From Mycobacterium lehmannii (GTDB taxonomy: Bacteria; Actinomycetota; Actinomycetes; Mycobacteriales; Mycobacteriaceae), in assembly GCF_002245535.1 (NCBI RefSeq), contig NZ_NKCN01000012.1, forward strand, positions 1 through 64,000: DNA of 64,000 nt. The letters run 5' to 3'. The notes under the pieces were generated by a model that ran no database searches, was not told the DNA's origin, and was given only the letters and a program-made list of their open reading frames with translations. How positions within the stretch are numbered: position 1 is the first letter of the stretch; the number at the start of each line of letters is the position of its first letter. The translations under genes were made by a program, and so were the position numbers. Below, in pieces: positions 26,710 through 34,226 of the stretch.

Positions 26710-27834
26710 TCAGGCCTTGGTCAGCTCCGCGTATCGGGTGACGTGGAAGTCGGTGGTGCCGAACTCGTACTGAAGCGCGGTCAGCCGCTTGAAATAGTGG
26801 CCGATCGCGAGTTCCTCGGTCATCCCCATCCCGCCGTGCAGTTGCACCGACTGCTGTCCGATGAACCGCGCGGCCCGGCCCACGGTGGCCTTGGCCGCCG
26901 ACACCGCGCGCGCCCGCACATCCGGCTCGGCCTCGAGGTTGAGGACCGCCAGGTACGTGGCGGACACCGACTGCTCGACTTCCATGTACATGTCGACCAT
27001 GCGGTGCTGCAGCACCTGGAAGCTGCCGATCGGCTGCCCGAACTGCTGACGTTGTTTGGCGTATTCGACGGTGTCCGCCAGGACCTTCCGCATGCACCCG
27101 ACCGCTTCCGCGCAGACCGCGGCCGCACCTTCGTCGCGTGCCTGAGCCAGCGACGGCCATGCCGCGCCCTCTTCGCCGAGCAGCGCGTCGGCCGGAAGCC
27201 GCAGCCCGTCGAACGTCAGGTCGGATGCCCTGCGGTCGTCGATGGTGCGGTAGTGGTGGGCCGCGACAGCGTCTCCCGCCGACTCGAAATCGACGAGGAA
27301 CAGCGAGATTCCGCTGGCGGTGCGCGCGGTGACCAGAAGGTGGGTGGCCAGAGGTGCGCTCGCGACGACGATCTTGGACCCCCGCAGCACCCATTCGTCG
27401 CCGTCGCGCTCAGCGCTGGTCGTCACGTCGGCCCAATTGTGGCCGGACTCGGATTCGTTCGCCGCGAGCGCCACGATGGCCCTTCCCTCGACGATCCGCT
27501 CGAGCAACGCCGAGGCCGGCTCGCCGCCGGCACGCTGCAGCAGGCCACCCGACACGACGACGGTGTCCACGTACGGTTCGACCACCAACGCTTGCCCGAG
27601 TGCCTCGGCGATGACCATCACTTCCACCGGCCCGCCGCCGATTCCGCCGAGGTCCTCGGGCAAGGCGGCACCGAGGATCCCGAGCTCGTTGGCGAACCCG
27701 GACCAGATGTCGGGCTGCCAGCCGGAACCCGTCTTCGCCGCCGCGCGGCTGCTCTCGAGCTCGTATCGGCTCGACAAGAACTTGTTCAAGCCGTCGCGCA
27801 GCAGTTCTTGTTCCTTGCTCAGGTTGAAGTCCAT
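26710..27834 (-). CDS. Acyl-CoA dehydrogenase subunit (smaller of a pair)
   Basis: The 374-residue protein follows the acyl-CoA dehydrogenase plan: an N-terminal helical domain (FNLSKEQELLRDGL), a beta domain around 120-225 and a C-terminal helical domain with YAKQRQQFGQPIGSFQVLQH and LHGGMGMTEE. The mid-domain FAD motif is degenerate (NESESGHNW), as in the weaker subunit of mycobacterial alpha2-beta2 FadE enzymes. It starts ten bases after the partner gene stop, supporting a heteromeric enzyme. The substrate is likely a steroid- or terpenoid-type acyl-CoA, by family analogy. Confidence 0.9.
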   Translation of the reverse strand: MDFNLSKEQELLRDGLNKFLSSRYELESSRAAAKTGSGWQPDIWSGFANELGILGAALPEDLGGIGGGPVEVMVIAEALGQALVVEPYVDTVVVSGGLLQRAGGEPASALLERIVEGRAIVALAANESESGHNWADVTTSAERDGDEWVLRGSKIVVASAPLATHLLVTARTASGISLFLVDFESAGDAVAAHHYRTIDDRRASDLTFDGLRLPADALLGEEGAAWPSLAQARDEGAAAVCAEAVGCMRKVLADTVEYAKQRQQFGQPIGSFQVLQHRMVDMYMEVEQSVSATYLAVLNLEAEPDVRARAVSAAKATVGRAARFIGQQSVQLHGGMGMTEELAIGHYFKRLTALQYEFGTTDFHVTRYAELTKA

Positions 27835-27844
27835 ATCAAGCCCC

Positions 27845-29083
27845 TCAGAGTCCCAGCGCCGCTTTGGCCAGGATGTTGCGCTGAATCTCGTTGCTGCCGG
27901 CGTAGATCGAGCCGGCCCGGTCGTTGAAGTAGCGCAATGGTGCGACCGCCTGCCAGGGTTCTCCGCTGAGATATCCGTCCGGCGGCGGTTCGAACTCGGC
28001 GATCGGCCCGCCGGGGCAGGTGGCGTGCGGCTGGTAGACGCGGCCCCGCGGTCCGGCCGCTTCCATGGCGAGCTCGGTGATCGCCTGACTCAACTCGGTC
28101 GCGAGCACTTTGAGCATCGACGACGCGGCGCCGGGGTTCTTACCCTCGGCCACGGTTGCCAGCACCCGGTACTCGAGGATCTCGAGCACCTCGGTGCGGA
28201 TCCGCGCGTCGGCCAGCTTGTGGGCGAAGGCGGGGTCGTCGATCAGTCGGCCCCCGCCGGGACCCGGTTCAGTGGCCGCGACGGTGGCGATCTCCTGCGC
28301 CATCACCTGCAGTGCCGGTGACGACGCCCCGCCACCGCGTTCGAATTCCAGCAGGTACTTGGCGACGGTCCACCCGTCGTCGATCTTGCCGAGGACGTTT
28401 GTCGTGGGGACCCGCACCTCGTCGAAGAAGACCTGGTTCTGTACTTCTTCTCCGGATGTCATCACCAGCGGCCGGATCTCGATGCCGGGGGAGGACATGG
28501 AGATCAGCACAAACGTGATGCCCTGCTGCTTCTTCTGGCCTCTGGACGTGCGCACCAGCGCGAACATCCAGTTCGCCTCGCGGGCGTGCGTCGTCCAGAT
28601 CTTGCTGCCGGTGCAGACGAGGTCGCCCGCCGATTCATCGAGGACCGCCGCCATCGACAGCGCGGCCAGATCGGACCCCGCCTCGGGTTCGGAGTAACCC
28701 TGGCAGAAGAAGACCTCGCCGGTGAGGATGCGCGGCAGGAAGAAGTCCTTCTGTGCGTCGGTTCCGAACTTGATCAGGGCGTGGGCGACCATGCGGATGC
28801 CCATCGGGGACAGCGACGGCGCGCCCGCCAGAGTGGACTCCCGGCTGAATATGTAGTGCTGGGTCAGGCTCCAGTCACAGCCGCCGTACTCGACCGGCCA
28901 GGCCGGCGCGGCCCAGCCCCGCTCGTGCAGGATCTCCTGCCATTCCATGCTCGCATCATGGTCGGCGTACACGCTGGTCATGAGGCGGCCGGCGCGACGG
29001 AGCTCCGGTGTCAGCTTCTCGTCGAGGAAGCTGCGCACCTCGTCACGAAACGCCGCGTCGGCCGGCGACCACTTCAGGTCCAT
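27845..29083 (-). CDS. Acyl-CoA dehydrogenase subunit (larger of a pair)
   Basis: The 412-residue protein has the FAD/substrate motif QGYSEPEAGSDLAAL near residue 130, IWTTHAREANW following it, and the C-terminal YAGSNEIQRNILAKAALGL. These mark a long FadE of the type found as one half of a heterotetramer in mycobacterial steroid degradation. It is the first gene of the two-gene operon, with a partially symmetric site 28 bases upstream of its start. It catalyses alpha,beta-desaturation of an acyl-CoA with FAD. Confidence 0.92.
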   Translation of the reverse strand: MDLKWSPADAAFRDEVRSFLDEKLTPELRRAGRLMTSVYADHDASMEWQEILHERGWAAPAWPVEYGGCDWSLTQHYIFSRESTLAGAPSLSPMGIRMVAHALIKFGTDAQKDFFLPRILTGEVFFCQGYSEPEAGSDLAALSMAAVLDESAGDLVCTGSKIWTTHAREANWMFALVRTSRGQKKQQGITFVLISMSSPGIEIRPLVMTSGEEVQNQVFFDEVRVPTTNVLGKIDDGWTVAKYLLEFERGGGASSPALQVMAQEIATVAATEPGPGGGRLIDDPAFAHKLADARIRTEVLEILEYRVLATVAEGKNPGAASSMLKVLATELSQAITELAMEAAGPRGRVYQPHATCPGGPIAEFEPPPDGYLSGEPWQAVAPLRYFNDRAGSIYAGSNEIQRNILAKAALGL

Positions 29084-29110
29084 CGTCGATCCCCTGTCTC
29101 TTGACGCTCT

Positions 29111-29135
29111 ACACAGTAAACCTAGTTGACTATGT
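29111..29135. promoter_or_regulatory. Candidate operator before the paired acyl-CoA dehydrogenase genes
   Basis: ACACAGT (29111-29117) and ACTATGT (29129-29135) are complementary at six of seven positions across 11 bases, and TAGT-TG-ACTA sits inside. It lies between the fadE pair and the PAS gene and could serve either. Confidence 0.4.
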
Positions 29136-29218
29136 GGCCCTCCGGGGGCGTTAAGTGAACGGGCGCTCCGCGGCAATAAGCGGAACGAGGACATTGCGAC
29201 GACTGCATAATTGAATCC

Positions 29219-29620
29219 GTGGAGCGACGACGAGACGGTCAGGTTGCGAAATCGCCGACGGCTGTTCTCGGGGAGCTACCCGCGTTGGTGGTGCTCGACC
29301 GCCTACCGGTGCCGGTGTTGGCGATCGCTGAAGACGGGGCGATCGTGTTCGCCAACGAGGCGTTCGCCGACATGGTCGGCTACGGCGCTGACGCGCTGCG
29401 CGAGCTGCACTTTCATCAGATCTTCCACACCTTGCCCGCCGACGAGTCTGCGGTGTCGGTGATGCGTGCGCACGAGGAGTTGGTGGTCGAACTCCTGCAC
29501 CGGGACGGTTCGATCGTGCGGGCCAGGATGAGCAAGTCGGCCCTGCGGCGCGGCAGCGACCCGGTCGCGCTGGCGACGTTCCAGGATCTGACCGAACGAC
29601 TCTGGGTCGACGAACTTTAA
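29219..29620 (+). CDS. Single PAS-domain protein
   Basis: The 133-residue protein is little more than one PAS domain at about residues 20-130: VLDRLPVPVLAIAEDGAIVF, NEAFADMVGYGADALRE and the later ATFQDLTERL. It lacks a kinase, GGDEF or other output domain, so it probably works by binding a ligand and a partner protein. It starts at GTG 29219. Its TAA stop and the stop of the converging TetR gene share the palindrome TTAA. Two TetR genes and a cyclic-di-GMP enzyme are close by. Confidence 0.85.
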   Translation: MERRRDGQVAKSPTAVLGELPALVVLDRLPVPVLAIAEDGAIVFANEAFADMVGYGADALRELHFHQIFHTLPADESAVSVMRAHEELVVELLHRDGSIVRARMSKSALRRGSDPVALATFQDLTERLWVDEL

Positions 29621-30339
29621 GCCTCAGCCGGGCGGGCGCCGTGGCGTAGGGCTTCTCGCGCCAGATACTGCTGGAAGTAACTCAGTGATTCCGCGGTCGC
29701 GATCGCCGGCAGCAGGATCTCCCAGATGCGCCCGAGGCGTTCCATCACGTCGGCGCCGAACGAGGTTGAACTGGAGAGAAGTTCGGCCCCGGTCATCGAT
29801 CCGACAACCGTCTCGGCGACCGCGACGGGATTGAGGTCGGGACGTACGTCGCCCTCCTCGATGGCCAGCGCCGCGCTCGACGCTATCTCGTCCAGCCAGC
29901 GGCCGAAGATACGTGCGTTGGCCTGGCTGAACCCCCCGAATGCGCGCCGCAACTGGGTGGCGCTTAGGGCGACCATGTCCGTGGCGAGCAGGTCCGCGAC
30001 AACGAAACAAGAGTGGATGATGCGTTCGAGCGCGGGCGCCGAGGACTCGCTGATCTTCTCGAACGCCTCGAACAGGATCGTGCTGCCCTCGTCGATGATC
30101 GCGGCAGCGAGCGCGTCTTTGGAGTCGAAGTGGTAGTACAGAGCGCCCTTGGTCATCTCGGCGCGATCGATGATGTCGCCCAGGCTGGTCGCGGGATACC
30201 CGATCTCGTTGAACAGCTCCACCGCGGCATCGATGATCCGCCGCCGGGTGGCTTCAGATCGCGCTTGGCGCACCATCGCCGGTACCTCCGGATGCTCCGA
30301 CGGCCCCATCCGGTTGGAGACGGCCTGGTCGGGGATCAT
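29617..30339 (-). CDS. TetR regulator of the gamma-butyrolactone-receptor type
   Basis: The 240-residue protein has a TetR domain (VELFNEIGYPATSLGDIIDR and MTKGALYYHFDSKDALAAAI) of the form seen in ArpA/ScbR receptors. The C-terminal ligand domain (about 90-230) is similar in length to theirs. The true start may be the ATG at 30276, which leaves the DNA-binding domain intact. The listed start overlaps the stop of the upstream TetR gene by four bases (ATGA). A ligand of the butyrolactone or acyl type is inference from family resemblance. Confidence 0.88.
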   Translation of the reverse strand: MIPDQAVSNRMGPSEHPEVPAMVRQARSEATRRRIIDAAVELFNEIGYPATSLGDIIDRAEMTKGALYYHFDSKDALAAAIIDEGSTILFEAFEKISESSAPALERIIHSCFVVADLLATDMVALSATQLRRAFGGFSQANARIFGRWLDEIASSAALAIEEGDVRPDLNPVAVAETVVGSMTGAELLSSSTSFGADVMERLGRIWEILLPAIATAESLSYFQQYLAREALRHGARPAEA

Positions 30340-31076
30340 AGATCATCTAATGGAACCGCCGTCTTGATGGCGACCGCGGTCCGTCGCTTGACGAACTCGG
30401 CGAGATACGAGATGCGGTCCGGGGCGGTAAGCCCGGGCAGGAGCAACATCCAGGCCGACTGCAGGTCGCGCATGAAGCGCTCGGGGTTGTCGAGATCGCT
30501 GGTCTGCCGTAAGCCCATGTACACCGAAACCAGGAGGCGGCCGATCGCTTCGGCGTCATCGTGGTCGCGGATGTCGCCTTCGGCGACCGCCCTGTCGATG
30601 ACCTTCGCGTAACCCTCGACCCACCGTCGGAGGATGTCGGGCTGCAAGCCGTCGGTACGTCCGATGGATTCCAGGAGATTCAATCCTGCCCTGGCCACCT
30701 CGCTGCCGATGTCGTCGACCGCGAGCCGGAACGACATATCGATGAGCGTCTCCAGGCCGGACAACCGTCGTGCCAGCACCTCGTCGACCGAGGCTCGCGC
30801 TTCCTCCATGCGGAGCTCGACGATCGCCGACGCCAGCGCGTGTTTGGAGCGGAAGTGGAAGTACATCGCGCCCTTGGTGACCGCCGCGTCGGTGAGGATG
30901 TCGTCGAGGTTGACCCGGCTGTACGAGCTGCGCGCGAACAGACGAGACGCCGCACGCAAGATCTGGAGCCGCGTCGAGTCCGACCGTCGATCAACCTGGT
31001 CGGCCGGTGGGGGAACGGCGTTCAGTGGGGGCCTCGTTTGCCTGAAATTAACCAACCCTGCAATTCTTCCATCCAC
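30336..31076 (-). CDS. Second TetR regulator of the gamma-butyrolactone-receptor type
   Basis: The 246-residue protein has RAASRLFARSSYSRVNLDDI and VTKGAMYFHFRSKHALASAI, again the ScbR-like DNA-binding pattern. It is similar in plan to the downstream TetR (same ligand-domain landmarks, such as GRLLVSVYMGLRQ versus AETVVGSMTGAEL) but clearly diverged. The GTG start at 31076 is one of several possible starts. The two genes overlap by four bases, so the proteins are made together and could form heterodimers. In the remembered M. tuberculosis order Rv1353c, a TetR gene, occupies an equivalent position. Confidence 0.87.
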   Translation of the reverse strand: MDGRIAGLVNFRQTRPPLNAVPPPADQVDRRSDSTRLQILRAASRLFARSSYSRVNLDDILTDAAVTKGAMYFHFRSKHALASAIVELRMEEARASVDEVLARRLSGLETLIDMSFRLAVDDIGSEVARAGLNLLESIGRTDGLQPDILRRWVEGYAKVIDRAVAEGDIRDHDDAEAIGRLLVSVYMGLRQTSDLDNPERFMRDLQSAWMLLLPGLTAPDRISYLAEFVKRRTAVAIKTAVPLDDL

Positions 31077-31550
31077 TTCCCCGGTTCGACGAATTCTCTC
31101 CAGTTAGCTGTATGCGACAACGCGGATGGCCACCTGTTCGTCCGCCGCCTTCGATTTCTCTGCAATCTTTTCGTCTGACTTTTCCAGAATCTTGCACGTC
31201 GAATTGTTGTGTCCGACACGCCAAACTTTAAGTCATAGTTAGACGCCCATAACATCCAAAAAGTATGTAAAGTACCTGCCGTGATGACTTTCGGTTCGCG
31301 GCGACGCGTATTGCCGCTCGTCGGTCTCACCGCGTCGCAGGCGTTCGGCGCTCACCGCATCCGGACAAGTTCGGCGGCGCGCACGTTGTTTCCTATCGCG
31401 TTGCCATTGCCTGTACTGGCAAACCCCTCGAAAACGCCGTACGGGCAATGGCAGCTTTTCGAAAACGGCCTGAATCATCGTGTGATGCGCAAAATCCCGC
31501 ATCGGTATGTGGCCGGACTGTAAGTCACAGCGACCTTGGAGAAGTTAACG
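31077..31550. other. AT-richer gene-free region between TetR and FAD genes
   Basis: This 474-base stretch is visibly poorer in G and C than its neighbours, especially 31150-31280. It should carry divergent promoters for the TetR pair and the FAD protein. An 80-codon plus frame (31281-31523) has no ribosome site and a non-protein-like translation. A short palindrome, ACTT-T-AAGT, is at 31225-31233; I see no strong butyrolactone-receptor operator. Confidence 0.45.
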
Positions 31551-32432
31551 GTGCAGTGGGACGACGAAGTCGACGTGGTGTGTGCCGGTGCCGGCGCGGC
31601 TGGGCTCGCACACGCCATCGCACTCGACGAACTCGGTGGTGAGGTGTTCATCGCGGACTGGGGAGTCGCCGAGCACAACTGGTTCGGTACGAACGCGACC
31701 GATGAGTGCACCCGCCACTTTTTCGCCGAGATGACGTCGGACCTGGGGCCGCTGCACGGTCAGTCCCACGATGTCGGCGTGCCGATCCGCGCCGTGCCCT
31801 CGCATGTGCCCGCCGATAGCGGTCGCACGGTTGCGCCATTCGTCGGGGCTCGCCTGCGGGAATGGGCCGCCCAATGTCTGGCGACGCCGTTCGGTTACCT
31901 CTCGACCCGGCTTCCGGATTGGAGCGCGACGACCGTTCAGGCGTCCGATGGCCAGATCCTCGAGGTCCTCGAGATCGGTGCGCTGTCCGCCGATTCCGGT
32001 GAGCTCTCGGCCTCTGTACTCGATCTGCTCACCACGGGTGTGGCCGACCGTGACATCGAGGTGCATTCCGACCATGCGTTGCAACGCCTGGTTTTCGAGG
32101 AGGGCGTCGCGGTGGGCGCGGTGTTCGCGACTTCAGACGGGCCGATGGCGGTCCGGGCTCGGCACGGTGTCACGGTCACGAGCGGAGCCGTACAACTCCC
32201 CGAAATCGATCCGCGGTCGGTGTCCGGCGACATCCTGCGTGTCTGCCTCGTCGGACAGCGTGCCAGCAGGTTCGGCCGCGTCGAGGTGCTCACCTCCGAA
32301 CCGCCGGCAGTGTCCGGTGCGGCGTGCCATGCGCGCGGTCGCCGGCTACCGGCCAATCTTCGTGAGACGTACCGCCACTCAGGGTCGTGGCGATGCGGCA
32401 AAGTCCACGGGTACCCGTCCCTGGGCGAGTAG
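31551..32432 (+). CDS. FAD-binding protein, possibly C-terminally truncated
   Basis: The 293-residue protein starts at a GTG preceded by GGAGAAG. Residues 7-30 carry a clear FAD-type Rossmann motif (VDVVCAGAGAAGLAHAIAL) followed by an acidic end of the second strand (VFIAD), as in the fumarate reductase/ketosteroid dehydrogenase flavoproteins. Full enzymes of that family exceed 450 residues and end with a second FAD-contacting motif that I cannot find here. The last 18 codons overlap the converging GGDEF-EAL gene. It may be a truncated or diverged flavoprotein; activity is uncertain. Confidence 0.75.
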   Translation: MQWDDEVDVVCAGAGAAGLAHAIALDELGGEVFIADWGVAEHNWFGTNATDECTRHFFAEMTSDLGPLHGQSHDVGVPIRAVPSHVPADSGRTVAPFVGARLREWAAQCLATPFGYLSTRLPDWSATTVQASDGQILEVLEIGALSADSGELSASVLDLLTTGVADRDIEVHSDHALQRLVFEEGVAVGAVFATSDGPMAVRARHGVTVTSGAVQLPEIDPRSVSGDILRVCLVGQRASRFGRVEVLTSEPPAVSGAACHARGRRLPANLRETYRHSGSWRCGKVHGYPSLGE

Positions 32433-34226
32433 CGATTGCATCTCGGCGCCCGGCAGCGGGCGCGACAACAGAAATCCCTGCGCCCGGTGGCATCCATGTT
32501 CGAGCAGGGTGCGCGCGGCCTCCTCGGTCTCCACACCCTCAGCGACGAGTTGCAGGCCGAACGCCTCGGCCAGGGCGATGATGGCGCGCACGATCGCGAG
32601 ATCGCCGGGATTGTGGCCCAACTCGCGGACGAAGCTCTTGTCGATCTTCAGGGTGTCGACGGGCAGCGACTTCAGATGTGAGAGCACGCTGTAGCCGGTG
32701 CCGAAGTCGTCGATGGCGACCTGTACGCCGACCTGTTTGAGGCCGGCCAGCGTCTTGCGGGTGGTTTCGATGTCCTGCACCACGACGCTCTCGGTGATCT
32801 CCAGGCACACCGATCCGCCGTCGAGGCCGAATTCGTCGATAGTCGCCGCGACCGATTCCACGAATCCGTCACTCACCAGCTGGACCGGCGAGACATTGAC
32901 CCGCAAAACCGCGTCGCGGCCGACACCGTTGGTGCGCCACTGGGCGAACTCGCGGCACGCCGTCCGCAACACCCAGCGACCCAGTTCGCCCGCCAGGTTG
33001 ATCGATTCGGCCACCCCGATGAAGGAGCCGGGCGCGAGCAGACCGCGCGTCGGATGCTCCCAGCGGACCAGCGCCTCGGCGGCGAGGATCTCGCCGGTGC
33101 GCATGTTGACCTCGGGCTGATAGTGCAGGAGAAGGGCGCCCGTTTCGATGACGTTGTGCAGGTGAAGCTCGATGTCGTTGCGGAAGTCGGACTCCATCGA
33201 CATCTGATCGGTGAAGACCGCTACCTCGTTGCCGCCGGATGCCTTGGCGGTCAACACCGCTTGGTCGGCGCGCCGCAGGAGGTCTGAGGTGTTGTCGCGG
33301 CCCGGCTCGCCCAGCGCCACACCGATGCTGACGGTGCGGGTGAGCGTCTCGCCGTCGACCGCCACCCGCTCGTTGAGCGTCGATTGCAGCCGAGTGGCCA
33401 GTTCCCTTGCGGTGTCGACGTCCGTCGGTCCAGCGGGCACGACCACGAACTCGTCGCCACCGAGCCGGGCGAGGAAGGTGCCGTCGTCGGCACTTTGGCG
33501 CAACCGCTCGGCCAGGACGCGAATGAACCAGTCCCCGGCGGTGTGGCCGAGGTAGTCGTTGATGGCCTTCAACCGGTCCAGATCGAAGAACAGCACCGAG
33601 ACCGGCCCCGGTTGTCCCTGCTGCAGACGGGCGTCCAGGTGCGCCAGCAGCGCCCGCCGGTTGCACAATCCCGTCAGGTCGTCGTGTTCGGCCAGGTAGC
33701 GCAGGCGATCCTCGGCTTCGACCCGCGCTTGAACCTGAGCGAACAGCGACGCGATCGCCTTGAGCGCGTTCAGTTCCTCGGGCGTCCAGTCCCTGTCGCC
33801 GAACTTGACGAATCCGAGCACGCCGGAGGTGATCTCACCCGACAGCATCGGGACGCAGGCCATCGAAGTCGACGGGACCTGTCTGCCCTCGGCGATGGTC
33901 TGCTGGTACTCCTCGGTCGAGGGCTCCGGGCGGAACACGATCGGTTCCTTCTGATGCTCGCACCGGGCGAACACCGGATCGGCGTCGGCGAAATACACCA
34001 CGCCCAACGGGTCGGGATCCGGCATCCCCGGGCGGACCGGCCACTCCGCGACCAGCACGGACGCGCGGATCCGGTGATCGTTGTGGCGCAGGAAGCTGAC
34101 GTCGACGCCGAGGTACTCGACGAGGTCGGCCAGCACACGCTGGCTCACCTCCACCTGCGTCGCGGCGTTCACGCCCATCAGGTGCGTGGCGACCGACGTG
34201 ACGAGGTTCTCGAGACTGCTGGGCAC
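32379..34226 (-). CDS. dcpA: GAF-GGDEF-EAL cyclic-di-GMP synthase/phosphodiesterase
   Basis: The 615-residue protein has a GAF domain (about 1-165), a diguanylate cyclase domain with an intact GGDEF at 256-260, and an EAL phosphodiesterase domain with EALVRW, NVSPVQL, EITESVV, DDFGTGYS and KIDKSF. No RxxD inhibitory site is visible before GGDEF. The architecture matches the bifunctional mycobacterial enzyme known as DcpA in M. smegmatis and Rv1354c in M. tuberculosis. The GTG start overlaps the stop of the ThiF-nitroreductase gene by one base, so it is co-translated with that gene. Confidence 0.93.
   Translation of the reverse strand: MPSSLENLVTSVATHLMGVNAATQVEVSQRVLADLVEYLGVDVSFLRHNDHRIRASVLVAEWPVRPGMPDPDPLGVVYFADADPVFARCEHQKEPIVFRPEPSTEEYQQTIAEGRQVPSTSMACVPMLSGEITSGVLGFVKFGDRDWTPEELNALKAIASLFAQVQARVEAEDRLRYLAEHDDLTGLCNRRALLAHLDARLQQGQPGPVSVLFFDLDRLKAINDYLGHTAGDWFIRVLAERLRQSADDGTFLARLGGDEFVVVPAGPTDVDTARELATRLQSTLNERVAVDGETLTRTVSIGVALGEPGRDNTSDLLRRADQAVLTAKASGGNEVAVFTDQMSMESDFRNDIELHLHNVIETGALLLHYQPEVNMRTGEILAAEALVRWEHPTRGLLAPGSFIGVAESINLAGELGRWVLRTACREFAQWRTNGVGRDAVLRVNVSPVQLVSDGFVESVAATIDEFGLDGGSVCLEITESVVVQDIETTRKTLAGLKQVGVQVAIDDFGTGYSVLSHLKSLPVDTLKIDKSFVRELGHNPGDLAIVRAIIALAEAFGLQLVAEGVETEEAARTLLEHGCHRAQGFLLSRPLPGAEMQSLLAQGRVPVDFAASPRP

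Noticed and set aside
31249..31271. Third copy of the TTTACA-N11-TGTAAA operator
   Set aside because: TGTAAA is present but the left arm reads ATAACA and the inner conserved bases do not match.
31281..31523. 80-codon plus-strand frame before the FAD gene
   Set aside because: No ribosome site, composition unlike the genes around it and no motif; lies in promoter-like DNA.
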